From: QHXQ01 sp036389395
GTDB lineage: Bacteria; Acidobacteriota; Blastocatellia; Pyrinomonadales; Pyrinomonadaceae
Direction of reading: 5' to 3'
DNA: 64,000 bases
Assembly: GCA_036389395.1 (NCBI GenBank)
Contig: DASVPY010000063.1
Span: 24,690-88,689 of the forward strand
Shown here: in pieces, positions 35,127 to 44,397 of the stretch
How positions within the stretch are numbered: the stretch's first letter is position 1
How the letters are laid out: the number at the start of each line of letters is the position of its first letter
The notes under the pieces: generated by a model
The model's database searches: none
Told to the model about the DNA's origin: nothing
Seen by the model: the letters and a program-made list of their open reading frames with translations, nothing else
Made by a program: the position numbers and the translations under genes

Positions 35127-35185
35127 AGTCGTTCCTCCGTTTGCTTGTCAGGGGCGGACGCCACGCGTTAGGGGCGTGTGGCACG

Positions 35186-35221
35186 CAAGAGGGCGCACGC
35201 CTTGTCGCGTGCGCCCTCTTG
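35186..35221 (-). terminator. Perfect 15-bp stem-loop between toxin-like genes B and C
   Basis: caagagggcgcacgc (35186-35200) and its exact complement (35207-35221) enclose a 6-nt loop. A small second hairpin gcgtg-tgg-cacgc lies next to it at 35174-35186. No U-run follows in the minus direction, so it may attenuate transcription, stop 3' decay or lower translation of the downstream gene. Confidence 0.7.
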
Positions 35222-35239
35222 TTCGAGTCTGCGAAGTGC

Positions 35240-36328
35240 TCAGGCCGCCATCGGCATGGGCCGGACTTCGACCTTGACGGGCTTGCCGACCAACTGCTCG
35301 GCAAACTCCACCGCCTTGTTCCACTCGTTCTGCGCCGCCACGACGCGCGTAATGTTGAGCACGGCCGCCACGGTCTCGTCCGCACTGTCGAGCTTCTTCA
35401 GCGTGCCCTCCAGCTCGCCCTGGAAGAACGACCACAGCATCTTGACATCGGAGAGCGCCCGCGTGGCCGTGGCAATCGCGGTCACGGCCGTGCTGGCGGA
35501 CAGCGACAGCCCCTGCAAGGCGATCAACTGCCGCTTGTCGTCCGCGATCTTCTTCTGGTCTTCCGCGATCTCCGCGAACTGTTTGTTGATCTCGCCCTGC
35601 ATGACGCCCCACGTCACGCCGCCGCCGATGGCGGCCAGCCCCGCGATGCCGGCCACGACGAGCGACGCGCCGCCGGTGACGGGCGCGAGCGCGACGGCCA
35701 CGACCGCCACCGTCAGGCCGATGGCGAGCGTGGCCGCCCCGCCCGCGACGAGCAGGTTCTCGCTCTGAATCTTGTCCTTCAGCCCCTTGATGGCGTTGTT
35801 CATACTCTCGATGTGCGCTTGCAGGTCGATCTGCGCCGCCTGGATGCTGGCCGCGCCTTTGAACAGGTCGTCGTGGGACTGCTGCATCTTGTTGCCCCAC
35901 TCGGTCAGACGTGTATTCGTGGCTTCGATTTCTGCGATGATCGGGTTGATGGAGTCGCGCAGGGCCTCGATGAGTTCAAAGACCTGCTGCACGACCGGGT
36001 CGTCTTTCCCCTTGGCCTTGGGGTTGTTCCTGAGCAGAGTGACGATCTCGTCGGTCACCGCCTTGTAGGTCGAGGCGTAGTCAATGACGTGGCCGGGGAT
36101 GCTCGCCGTCATCTTCGGCGCGATGTTGTCGATCCAGTCGTGCGCCCGCACCTTCGCGGTGTCGAGGTCTTTGTTCAGCGCGTCGAACCAAGCGGGCTTG
36201 GGCGACGGGGCGATGAACTGCGTGTTGAGCACGCCGTGGCAGGCGGCGGTGACGATTTGCAGGGACGCGAATCCGCTGGAGGTCGCGTCGTTGGTGTTCA
36301 GGGCGGAGGCGGTTTCGGCGCTAAGCAT
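35240..36328 (-). CDS. Alpha-pore-forming-toxin-like protein B (strong hydrophobic head)
   Basis: 362 aa, almost wholly helical. Heptad-rich segments at 50-190 and 243-345 flank a long apolar hairpin at 192-242 (NLLVAGGAATLAIGLTVAVV, then ALAPVTGGASLVVAGIAGLA). This is the design of membrane-inserting components such as HblB, NheB/C or AhlB. The N-terminal block TAACHGVLNTQFIAPSPKPA matches protein C, showing gene duplication. No signal peptide is visible. Its ATG lies 24 nt after the stop of protein A. It probably is the main transmembrane subunit. Confidence 0.8.
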   Translation of the reverse strand: MLSAETASALNTNDATSSGFASLQIVTAACHGVLNTQFIAPSPKPAWFDALNKDLDTAKVRAHDWIDNIAPKMTASIPGHVIDYASTYKAVTDEIVTLLRNNPKAKGKDDPVVQQVFELIEALRDSINPIIAEIEATNTRLTEWGNKMQQSHDDLFKGAASIQAAQIDLQAHIESMNNAIKGLKDKIQSENLLVAGGAATLAIGLTVAVVAVALAPVTGGASLVVAGIAGLAAIGGGVTWGVMQGEINKQFAEIAEDQKKIADDKRQLIALQGLSLSASTAVTAIATATRALSDVKMLWSFFQGELEGTLKKLDSADETVAAVLNITRVVAAQNEWNKAVEFAEQLVGKPVKVEVRPMPMAA

Positions 36329-36352
36329 GATCTTGGTTTCTCCTCTCCTTTT

Positions 36353-37408
36353 TTAAGCTGCCTGGCTGACGGTGATGGGTATGTGCTCGCCCTGCTGGGC
36401 CGCGCGCGAGAGTTTGCCGACGAAGTCGCCCAGCCGGTTCCAGGTGGCGGCGGCCGCCTTCATCGAGGTCAGCGCCATCGTCTGGCTGGGCTTGGCCCCG
36501 GCGTTGAGCGCGCTCATCGCGTCCGCGACTTTCCCCTTTTCAGTCCGCCACATCTCGCTCAGGGCGGGGAGTTGCTTTTGCACGGCGAGCAGGCTCTTGT
36601 CGAAGTTGTCGATGAGTTGGATGACCGCCTTGGTCATCGCCACGGCCTGCGCCGCGTGCGACAGTTGGTTGCGCGCCTCGACGACCTTGTCAATCGTCTC
36701 CTTGATCTGGGCGTCGGCCACGATCACGTCGTAGGCGAGCTTGCCGGTGCTGTAGATCAGGCTGACAATCGAGAGGTAGGGCACCTCGACCCCGGCCTTC
36801 GAGACCAGCGTGTAGGTGATGCTGAGCGACGACGAGATGTAATTCTGGCCGCCGGAAATGCCCGTGCTGCCGAGGTCTTCTTGCAGCCGGTTGACCCGAT
36901 CCTGAAGCGAGGTGACGAGCGTCGCCAGCGCGACCATCTGTTCCTCTTCCGCGCCGAGCTTCGCCCAGGCCTTGTCGATGCTGCTGCTCATGACCTTCCT
37001 GACGTTTTCCAGGTCGTTGATTCTTAACTTGAAGGCGTCCTCGGCCGCGCGGCTGGCGTTCGCCCCCGTATTCAGGTTCCCCTTGAGTTGATCCAGCGCT
37101 TGGAGCCAAATGTCCTTGTCGTCGCCCAGCTCCTTCCGGTTGTCCGCGAAGCTGGAGAACAGCGACGCGTAGCTGCTGAACTGGGTCAGGATCGGGGCCC
37201 AGAGGTTGGGCTTCTCCAACTGCCACTGCTGCCCGGCGAGGCTCAGCAGCTTCAGTTGGTTGCGTACCTGCTCAAGCCAGTCCGGGTCGGGCGAGAGCTT
37301 GCCGATGGAGGTGTTGATGCTGGCGTAGGCGAAGGCGTCCACCTTGTTGATGGTCGCCTGCGCGGCCGCCAGTTGATCCGAGACGTGCATCACGTTTGGA
37401 GAGAGCAT
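36353..37408 (-). CDS. Alpha-pore-forming-toxin-like protein A (amphipathic head)
   Basis: 351 aa, helical throughout; first gene of the operon. Long coiled-coil-like helices occupy 45-180 and 235-340. The intervening head (188-230, YISSSLSITYTLVSKAGVEV, then PYLSIVSLIYSTGKLAYDVI) is only moderately hydrophobic, as expected for the hydrophilic or amphipathic lytic component of a tripartite pore. The pattern P-x-P-x-W near residues 40-44 and the spacing of Trp residues echo proteins B and C. No signal peptide. AGAGGT is the ribosome site. The promoter lies at 37574-37601. Confidence 0.75.
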   Translation of the reverse strand: MLSPNVMHVSDQLAAAQATINKVDAFAYASINTSIGKLSPDPDWLEQVRNQLKLLSLAGQQWQLEKPNLWAPILTQFSSYASLFSSFADNRKELGDDKDIWLQALDQLKGNLNTGANASRAAEDAFKLRINDLENVRKVMSSSIDKAWAKLGAEEEQMVALATLVTSLQDRVNRLQEDLGSTGISGGQNYISSSLSITYTLVSKAGVEVPYLSIVSLIYSTGKLAYDVIVADAQIKETIDKVVEARNQLSHAAQAVAMTKAVIQLIDNFDKSLLAVQKQLPALSEMWRTEKGKVADAMSALNAGAKPSQTMALTSMKAAAATWNRLGDFVGKLSRAAQQGEHIPITVSQAA

Positions 37409-37573
37409 GGCGTCTGTACCTCTGGCACTTTCGGTGCGGCTGGTTAAACGACAACGGCTGTCGTCAGACTCAGAGCGGGATCATTCCGTTAGAGCCTCAC
37501 CCCGCGTGCTGTTACCTGAGAAAGACGGACGAATGAAGTTAGTACCGGCGGACTCCCCTAGCGAGCGGGAGGC

Positions 37574-37601
37574 ATTCTAGCATCGAACGCGGAAAAGGCA
37601 A
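37574..37601 (-). promoter_or_regulatory. Promoter of the toxin-like operon
   Basis: On the minus strand TTGCCT (37596-37601) and TAGAAT (37574-37579) are 16 nt apart, the latter within TGCTAGAAT. The start point would be near 37567, leaving a leader of about 160 nt. An AT-rich stretch (aaataaaatat) lies just upstream. The rest of the 37409-37829 gap contains no ORF I can support. Confidence 0.55.
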
Positions 37602-37844
37602 CAGATATTTTATTTGGCGCGAGTGCTTGAAAATCAGCGAAGCCCGGAAGCAGTCAAGCGGCGCGGGCCTTGCCGCTTGCACCGTCCCGACGACCAGCGC
37701 CCGAAGTTTTAGAGAAAATACATTGACATGTTAATTTATGCAGCGCTCTTCCAGTTGCGATCATAGGTTCAGCGGCCTGCTTAAGCACCGGCGGAGTGCG
37801 CGGGGCAACGCGGCCCCCGCTTAGATCAGATGCGAGGAGGCAGA

Positions 37845-38732
<888 letters not shown>

Positions 38733-38740
38733 CGCCCGGC

Positions 38741-39277
38741 CTAACGCTGGCCCCGTCTCCTGACGAAGACGAGGTGCGTCACCGTGTCCCAGGCGTTGTG
38801 AATGCCGACGAAGAGGAGCAGCAGCGCCGCAGCGCCGACGATGAACAGCGCCGTGCGCGCATGGGAGCGAGCCGCGAACGCCGATCCGGCCAGCATGGCG
38901 TAGGCCGCGAGCGGGAGCAGCACATGAAACAACCAGTCCTCGAAGACCGGACGGTAAACAGTCTGCCCGCGCATCCGCCGCGCCACGACGCCGGTGTACG
39001 CTATCCCGCAGAGGCCCACTAAGCCCCAAAGAACTGCGACCGCGCCGATCCCCAACCACGGCGCGCTCAGGACGGCCGACAGCAGCAGCACGACCCCGAA
39101 ATGGACGACGCTCGGCGTCGAAAAGGCCTCGCTCGCTTGCGCCTCACCGCGCGTGACCGGCCGGCCGGCGATGAGGGTGAGGACGACGAACTGCAACCCG
39201 ATCAGCGCGCCGGCCGACGAGCCGACGATGACGTAGAAATTCTCCCACCCGTCCAGTGCTGTCATGTCGTCGCTCAA
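38741..39277 (-). CDS. Integral membrane protein, four to five helices
   Basis: 178 aa. Hydrophobic segments at about 14-37 (FYVIVGSSAGALIGLQFVVL), 58-76, 78-98, 118-137 and 142-162. Polar loops are rich in Arg on the cytosolic side. The opening (DGWENFYVIVGSSAGALIGL) recurs in a family of uncharacterised membrane proteins, but I cannot name a function. It converges with the dienelactone hydrolase gene, 8 bp apart, without a visible terminator. Confidence 0.75.
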   Translation of the reverse strand: MSDDMTALDGWENFYVIVGSSAGALIGLQFVVLTLIAGRPVTRGEAQASEAFSTPSVVHFGVVLLLSAVLSAPWLGIGAVAVLWGLVGLCGIAYTGVVARRMRGQTVYRPVFEDWLFHVLLPLAAYAMLAGSAFAARSHARTALFIVGAAALLLLFVGIHNAWDTVTHLVFVRRRGQR

Positions 39278-39301
39278 CCTGCTCGTTTATTCGGTCGTTG
39301 A

Positions 39302-39367
39302 TCATGACTGACGTTGTTCGTCGCTAACCCTCTCCCACCAGCCGGGAGTCTTGCCGTCGAACTGCCA
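39302..39367 (-). pseudogene. Possible cupin C-terminal scrap
   Basis: A minus frame ending at 39302 reads WQFDGKTPGWWERVSDEQRQ and stops. It parallels the tail at 40710-40826 (GKVVEWMEKVSDEQY). Both are like the last residues of small cupin proteins. Too short to be sure. Confidence 0.3.
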
Positions 39368-39389
39368 GCCCCGTCGCCCTCGGCGTCCG

Positions 39390-40610
39390 TCAAGTGACCG
39401 TCGGCGCATTCAGGAGCCGCGCCGCGACGGCCGCGGAGCACGTCACGACCAGCGCGCTCGCGAGGAACACCGCGCCCAAGCCGGCCCTGCCCGCGACCAA
39501 TCCCAGCGCAGGGTTGGCGAGGCCCAGCGCCAGATCGAGAAAAGCCGTGTAGGCCCCCATGGCGAGGCCACGACTTTCCGGCGGCGCGCGCCGCACGGCT
39601 TCCACGCCGAAGCCGGGGTAAACAAGCGAGTAGCCGAAGCCTGTGATCGTCGCGCCGACCAACGCCAGCGCCGCCCAGGGCGCGAGCCAAATCAGCGCCA
39701 GCCCGACCGCTTCGATCAGCGCGCAGACCAGCGCGACCCTCGCGCCGCCGACGCGATCCGCCAGATGACCAAAGAGCAAGCGCGCCACGATGAAAGCGGT
39801 CGCGAAAGCCGTCAGGGCGAGCCAGCCCAGCCCCCACCCGTGTTGCGCGAAGAGCAGCACGACGAACGTCGTGATCGCGCCGAAGCCGACGCTGCTGAAC
39901 GCCAGGCCGACGCCCGGCGACCAAACAGCGCCAACCACGCGAGTGAATGACGGGCGCGGGCGTGTCGGCGGTGCGACGGGGCGGCGCGGCAGCACGAGCA
40001 GCAGGGTGGCGAGCGGGATCAGCGTCGTCGCGAGGGCAATCGCCGCGAAGCCGTAAGCGGCGTACAGCGCCGTGCCGGCCGGCGCGCCGACCGCGAAGGC
40101 GACGTACATCGCCGTCCCGACCCACGACATGACCTTGCCGGTGTTCTGTGCCCCCCCAAGCGCCAGCCCCCAACTGAGCGCCCCCGTGATGATGAAGCTT
40201 TCAGCCCCGCCGAGCACGGCCCGACCCACCAGCAGGATCGTGACGGAGGTTACGGGGGCGCTGACGAAACGGAGCGACAAGAGGTAGAGGAGGCCCGCCG
40301 CCACGGCGATCACCAGGCCGGCGACGACCGCGCGCTTCCCGCCCCGGCTGTCGGCGTAACTACCCGACCAGAACCGTGAGAGCAGTGACGCGGTGAACTG
40401 CGCGCCGGCGACGAGTCCGACCACGAAGGTGCCGAGACCCAGGCCTTGGTGGACGTGAAGCGGCAGCACCGGCAGCGCGAGACCGATGACGAGGAAGGCC
40501 ACGAAGACCGCCGCCATGATCGGCAGCAGCGCCGCCACGACGGAACGCGCCGCCAGCGGCGGCCGGGACGCCTCGGCGGACACGTTCAGCTCTCGAATGT
40601 TACCGGACAT
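39390..40610 (-). CDS. MFS transporter (YfcJ/YhhS-like, 12 TM)
   Basis: 406 aa with 12 predicted helices. TM1 is LLPIMAAVFVAFLVIGLALPVLP; a motif-A-like loop SGSYADSRGGKRAVVAG follows TM2, and the second-half equivalent is GHLADRVGGARVAL. The size and motifs fit the YfcJ/YhhS/arabinose-efflux-like group of exporters. Substrate unknown. It is flanked on both sides by short cupin tails, a sign that the region was rearranged. No regulator is adjacent. Confidence 0.9.
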   Translation of the reverse strand: MSGNIRELNVSAEASRPPLAARSVVAALLPIMAAVFVAFLVIGLALPVLPLHVHQGLGLGTFVVGLVAGAQFTASLLSRFWSGSYADSRGGKRAVVAGLVIAVAAGLLYLLSLRFVSAPVTSVTILLVGRAVLGGAESFIITGALSWGLALGGAQNTGKVMSWVGTAMYVAFAVGAPAGTALYAAYGFAAIALATTLIPLATLLLVLPRRPVAPPTRPRPSFTRVVGAVWSPGVGLAFSSVGFGAITTFVVLLFAQHGWGLGWLALTAFATAFIVARLLFGHLADRVGGARVALVCALIEAVGLALIWLAPWAALALVGATITGFGYSLVYPGFGVEAVRRAPPESRGLAMGAYTAFLDLALGLANPALGLVAGRAGLGAVFLASALVVTCSAAVAARLLNAPTVT

Positions 40611-40709
40611 GGCTAACTCTTAACTGACCAGGCAGCGGCCAAAGCAAAGCCGTCCGGCGCGGCGCGCAAACAATTCGACTCCGAGCGGAAGATACCTGGG
40701 CGAGTAATT

Positions 40710-40826
40710 TCAGGGCGCGCTCGGCTCGGCCAGATATTGTTCGTCGCTGACCTTTTCCATCCATTCGACGACCTTACCGTCGAGCGCCTCCCGGATGGCG
40801 TTGTGCGTCATGGCCGTGGTTTTAGT
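40710..40826 (-). pseudogene. C-terminal remnant of a cupin-domain protein
   Basis: After an in-frame stop upstream, the frame reads KTTAMTHNAIREALDGKVVE then WMEKVSDEQYLAEPSAP and ends at 40710. This equals the usual end of small cupins found near aldo/keto reductases and carboxymuconolactone decarboxylases (TAMTHxAIxEALDGKxVEWxEKVxDEQY). The metal-binding barrel is gone. Family call is from memory of the motif. Confidence 0.55.
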
Positions 40827-40873
40827 TTACGGCTACGCCGCGCGGCGCTTCAAACTCCCGCCAAGACATCCGC

Positions 40874-41869
40874 TCAGCGCCCCGTCCTTCGCTCCATGCT
40901 TTCGGGATACCGCGCCCCCTGCACGGTGATCTCCGAGGCGGCGCTCTCGATCTCGCGGAGGTCGTCGGGCGTCAACTCGACGGCGGCGGCCCCGATGTTC
41001 TCCTCCAGGCGGTGCAGCTTCGTCGTGCCCGGAATCGGCACGATCCAAGGCTTCTGCGCCAGCAGCCACGCGAGCGCGATCTGCGCGGGCGTCGCGTTCT
41101 TCTTTTCCCCTATGGCGCGGAGCAGAGCGACCAAAGCCTGATTCGCTTTGCGGGCCTCCGGCGTGAAGCGCGGGACGATGTTGCGGAAGTCGGTGCTGTC
41201 GAACGTGGTGTTCTCGTCGATCTTCCCCGTGAGGAAGCCCCTGCCGAGTGGGCTGTACGGGACGAAGCCGATGCCGAGTTCTTCGAGCGCCGGCAGCACC
41301 TCCTCTTCGGGCTTTCGCCACCACAGCGAGTATTCGCTCTGAAGCGCGGCGACGGGCTGGACGGCGTGCGCGCGGCGGATCGTCTGCGCCCCCGCTTCGG
41401 ACAGGCCGAAGTGCTTGACCTTACCCGCCTGAATTAAGTCTTGCACCGCGCCCGCCACGTCTTCGATGGGCACGTCCGGGTCAACGCGGTGTTGATAGAA
41501 CAGATCAATTGTCTCGACCTTGAGTCGCTTGAGCGAACTCTCGGCGACCTCCTTGACGTGCTCCGGCCGGCTGTCTAACTCGCTCCACCGCCCCTCGCCG
41601 TCGGCGGCGGGTTTGAAACCGAATTTGGTGGCTACCACCACCTGCCCGCGGAAGGGCGCGAGGGCTTCGCCCACGAGTTCCTCGTTCGTGAACGGGCCGT
41701 AAACTTCGGCGGTGTCGAAGAACGTAACGCCCCTCTCGACCGCCGTGCGGAGCAGCGAAATCATCTCCTGCTTGTCCGCGGCCGGGCCGTAGCCGAAGCT
41801 CATGCCCATGCAGCCGAGACCGAGGGCCGAGACTTCCAGTCCGCTGTTTCCAAGTCTGCGCTTCTGCAT
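40874..41869 (-). CDS. Aldo/keto reductase (AKR, YajO/Tas-like general-stress type)
   Basis: 331 aa from ATG 41869, which has GGAGGAG upstream; the frame opens at 41926. The AKR barrel signature is complete: LGLGCMGMSFGYG, catalytic Asp/Tyr in FFDTAEVYG, Lys in VVATKFGF and His in DLFYQHRVD, with NADPH-binding VPIPGTTKLHRLEEN near the end. It reduces aldehydes and ketones in the cytosol with NADPH. This group often clusters with cupins and decarboxylases; here only a cupin tail remains downstream. Confidence 0.94.
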   Translation of the reverse strand: MQKRRLGNSGLEVSALGLGCMGMSFGYGPAADKQEMISLLRTAVERGVTFFDTAEVYGPFTNEELVGEALAPFRGQVVVATKFGFKPAADGEGRWSELDSRPEHVKEVAESSLKRLKVETIDLFYQHRVDPDVPIEDVAGAVQDLIQAGKVKHFGLSEAGAQTIRRAHAVQPVAALQSEYSLWWRKPEEEVLPALEELGIGFVPYSPLGRGFLTGKIDENTTFDSTDFRNIVPRFTPEARKANQALVALLRAIGEKKNATPAQIALAWLLAQKPWIVPIPGTTKLHRLEENIGAAAVELTPDDLREIESAASEITVQGARYPESMERRTGR

Positions 41870-42062
41870 CGTTTCTCCTCCGAAGGTCAGTAGGCTTAAC
41901 TCATCCACACGGCCAACTCGCGCCACAGGTGTAGCGGCGAAGCTGCGGCTAGCCTATAGCTGAAACCCAAAGTATAGACTGCTTACCCCGAGGGCGTTTG
42001 CCTGTTTGAATACAATTCTTGCCAGCTTCTACGAGACTCTACAGGAATCGCCACGGCGGCTG

Positions 42063-44279
42063 TCAAATCTCTCTCAGTAGCGGGCCGTTGAGACCTTCGG
42101 CGCGCACCGTCCATGAGCCGTCCGAGGGGAAGCCGGGCGCGTGGACGGGCGGTGCGCCGCGCCAGCCGCCGGCCATCAGCGCGACGGCGTAGAGCAGACC
42201 GCCGTTGCCGGGCAGGTAGCAGGGGAGGTTCGGGCGTTGCCAGTTGTGGCCGTTCGGCAGGTAGCGGTTCTTCTCCGTCTCCATCAGCAGCGCGTCAACG
42301 GCCGTCTTCGTCTCGCCCAGGCGGGCCGCCGTCATCGCCGTCACGGGATAGTCCCAGCCCCAGGTCTTGTCCCACTGCCATTCCTTCAGCACCTTGAAGA
42401 GCGTGCGGCGCATCGTCTCGGCGTCAACGCCGTCGCCGCGCAGCACGCCGAGGGCGCAGAGCATGGACGGGTGATCGTGGTTGCGCTCGGTGAAGGTCTG
42501 CGGGCAGTTCTCGTGCGCGAGGTAGACGCCGCCGCGCGCGGGCAACGCCGAGAGGCCGCTGATGACGGCGTCCCACGCGGGCGCGCGCCGCAACCCCAAA
42601 CGCCCGCGCCAACGTTGCGCGGTCTTCAGGCCGAAGGCCCAATAAGACAACTCGAAAGTCGGATTCCAGGTCTCGCGCGCCGGGTGGTTCTCCTGCGCCG
42701 GGATGAGCGGCGGGCCGAGCACGTAGCGCCCGCGCGCGCGCTCGAAGTAGGCGTAGGCCGCCATGAACTCGGCCGACTCGAAGACGAGCCGCCGGTAGCG
42801 CCGCAGCGTCGCGCGCGTGGGGCGCGACAGGTAACAAAGCTCCGCGTAGAAGATCGGGTGCGGCTGCTGCCAGACGAGCAGCGGCCCGATGGGCGAAGGG
42901 CTGTCGCGGCCTTCGGGGCCGACCATTTTGGGCCAGCGCGCGCCTGCGTAACCTTGCGCCCGCGCCAGCGCGCGCGCCGACGGCAGGATTGCGTCGTACC
43001 AGCCGAGGCTCTTCTCCAACAGCGGCAGGCGACCCCAGAGGGCGAAGTGCGCCGCGTGCCACCAGTGCATCTCCAGGTGTGACTTGCCGTACCAACTGTT
43101 CACGGTGAGGCCCGTCTCCTGCGGCGGGCGCGAGCCGGCGCACTGAATGGCCGTGAGGTACTGCGAGAGCACGACGCGCCGCTCAAGCTCCGGCGCGCGC
43201 GCGTCGCGGCTCGCGCTCAACTCGACCGCGCCGCCCTTCGTCCAGAAGCGCCGCCAGTGCGCCGCGCTCGCGGCCATGGTCGCGGCGACGCCCGGCAGCG
43301 CCGACGCGGACGGGCGCGCGGAGAACGCCACGACGAATTCGAGGCGGGTCGTCTCACGCGCCGGGGTCAACAGAAACTCGTGCTCGGCCGCGCGCGCGAG
43401 CGCCGCGCGCCCGCCCCACGCGACGCCGACGAAGTATTCGTCGCCGTCGAGCGCGCGTCGGAGTCGGACGCCGTCGGCCGTCTGCGCGAGCGTCTGCGTG
43501 CGATGCCGGCCGGGCTGTCCCCAGTCGGCGGCGTTCATGTCGGGCGAGCCGTAGGGGAAGGCGAGGCGCGCGGCGAGGTGGCCCGCTTCAATCAAGTTCG
43601 ATTCGACGGCGACGGCCAGCAGGTCGAGTTCGGGGTGGACGGCCGTCGTGACCGTCACGCGCTCGCCGCGGAAGCGGAAGCGGCTCGTCAGGACGCCGCG
43701 CCAGAGGTCGAGCGTCTGCTCTATGTCGCCGATGTCCGCGACGCGAGCTTCGTCGCCGCCGGCCGTGAGCAGGCGCAGACCGACGCGGCCGAGGTGCAGG
43801 CGGTGCGGGTTCTGGCGCAGCCAGTCGAACAACGCCTGCTGCCCTTCGGCGCTCGTGTGGTAGCCGACCGCGCGCCCGTGCGTGTCGTACGCGGTCAGAC
43901 GCAACGCCGTCGGGTCGAGACCGCGCGCCAGCGGCGACGTGTGCCAGCCCCACTGCGACAGTGTGCAGAGCGGCATCGAGTGCTCGTACTCGTCGGGGAA
44001 GGTTTGCAGCCCCGTCACGTCGGCGTTGAAGGCGAACTCGCCGTTGCCGAGCGAGAGCGGCGCGAGCGGGTCGAGCGCGCGCAGCGTCGGGTTGTGGCGG
44101 CTGACGAGCGCGCGCCGGTCAATCGCCGTGCTGCTCGTTCGGCGCGCAACGGCCGGGTCGTCGTTTGAAGACGCCGACGGGTCTGCCGAACCAACAGCCG
44201 GCGGCGCGGCGCGGGAGTCCGCGCCGCGCAGGAGACCGGCGGCGAGCAAGGTCTTGATGAAGTCGCGGCGCGAGCGCAT
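42063..44279 (-). CDS. Tat-exported (alpha/alpha)6-barrel glycosidase-like protein (GH95/GH65-like)
   Basis: 738 aa from ATG 44279, chosen because MRSRRDFIKTLLAAGLL is a Tat signal. Residues about 70-330 form a beta-sandwich (SLGNGEFAFNADVTGLQTFP) and 380-690 an all-helical barrel (WYGKSHLEMHWWHAAHFALWG, PAQENHPARETWNPTFELSYW, KTWGWDYPVTAMTAARLG). The layout equals clan GH-L/GH95-type enzymes. E and D residues in these segments are likely catalytic, but I cannot assign them. It follows the TonB receptor gene by 119 bp across a palindrome, so a glycan-uptake partner is plausible. Confidence 0.75.
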   Translation of the reverse strand: MRSRRDFIKTLLAAGLLRGADSRAAPPAVGSADPSASSNDDPAVARRTSSTAIDRRALVSRHNPTLRALDPLAPLSLGNGEFAFNADVTGLQTFPDEYEHSMPLCTLSQWGWHTSPLARGLDPTALRLTAYDTHGRAVGYHTSAEGQQALFDWLRQNPHRLHLGRVGLRLLTAGGDEARVADIGDIEQTLDLWRGVLTSRFRFRGERVTVTTAVHPELDLLAVAVESNLIEAGHLAARLAFPYGSPDMNAADWGQPGRHRTQTLAQTADGVRLRRALDGDEYFVGVAWGGRAALARAAEHEFLLTPARETTRLEFVVAFSARPSASALPGVAATMAASAAHWRRFWTKGGAVELSASRDARAPELERRVVLSQYLTAIQCAGSRPPQETGLTVNSWYGKSHLEMHWWHAAHFALWGRLPLLEKSLGWYDAILPSARALARAQGYAGARWPKMVGPEGRDSPSPIGPLLVWQQPHPIFYAELCYLSRPTRATLRRYRRLVFESAEFMAAYAYFERARGRYVLGPPLIPAQENHPARETWNPTFELSYWAFGLKTAQRWRGRLGLRRAPAWDAVISGLSALPARGGVYLAHENCPQTFTERNHDHPSMLCALGVLRGDGVDAETMRRTLFKVLKEWQWDKTWGWDYPVTAMTAARLGETKTAVDALLMETEKNRYLPNGHNWQRPNLPCYLPGNGGLLYAVALMAGGWRGAPPVHAPGFPSDGSWTVRAEGLNGPLLREI

Positions 44280-44295
44280 CGTTGTCGAGTCGTCC

Positions 44296-44371
44296 GAATG
44301 AAAACGGGAGTCGGATGATCTTGTTGAATGAAAACGGGGATTGGATGATCTTATAAGATCACCCAATCCCC
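44296..44371. repeat. Direct repeat plus 36-bp palindrome between receptor and glycosidase genes
   Basis: A 27-nt word starting gaatgaaaacggg and ending ggatgatctt occurs at 44296-44322 and 44326-44352. The second copy overlaps a palindrome 44336-44371 (ggggattgg with ccaatcccc outside, one mismatch inside). It can fold in the intercistronic RNA and may separate expression of the two genes. Confidence 0.7.
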
Positions 44372-44397
44372 TGTTGCAAGGAGGCGGCCGCGCCGCC

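Noticed and set aside
37409..37829. Possible small gene or immunity gene upstream of the toxin-like operon
   Set aside because: No open frame with a start, ribosome site and normal codon bias was found; only the promoter is supported.
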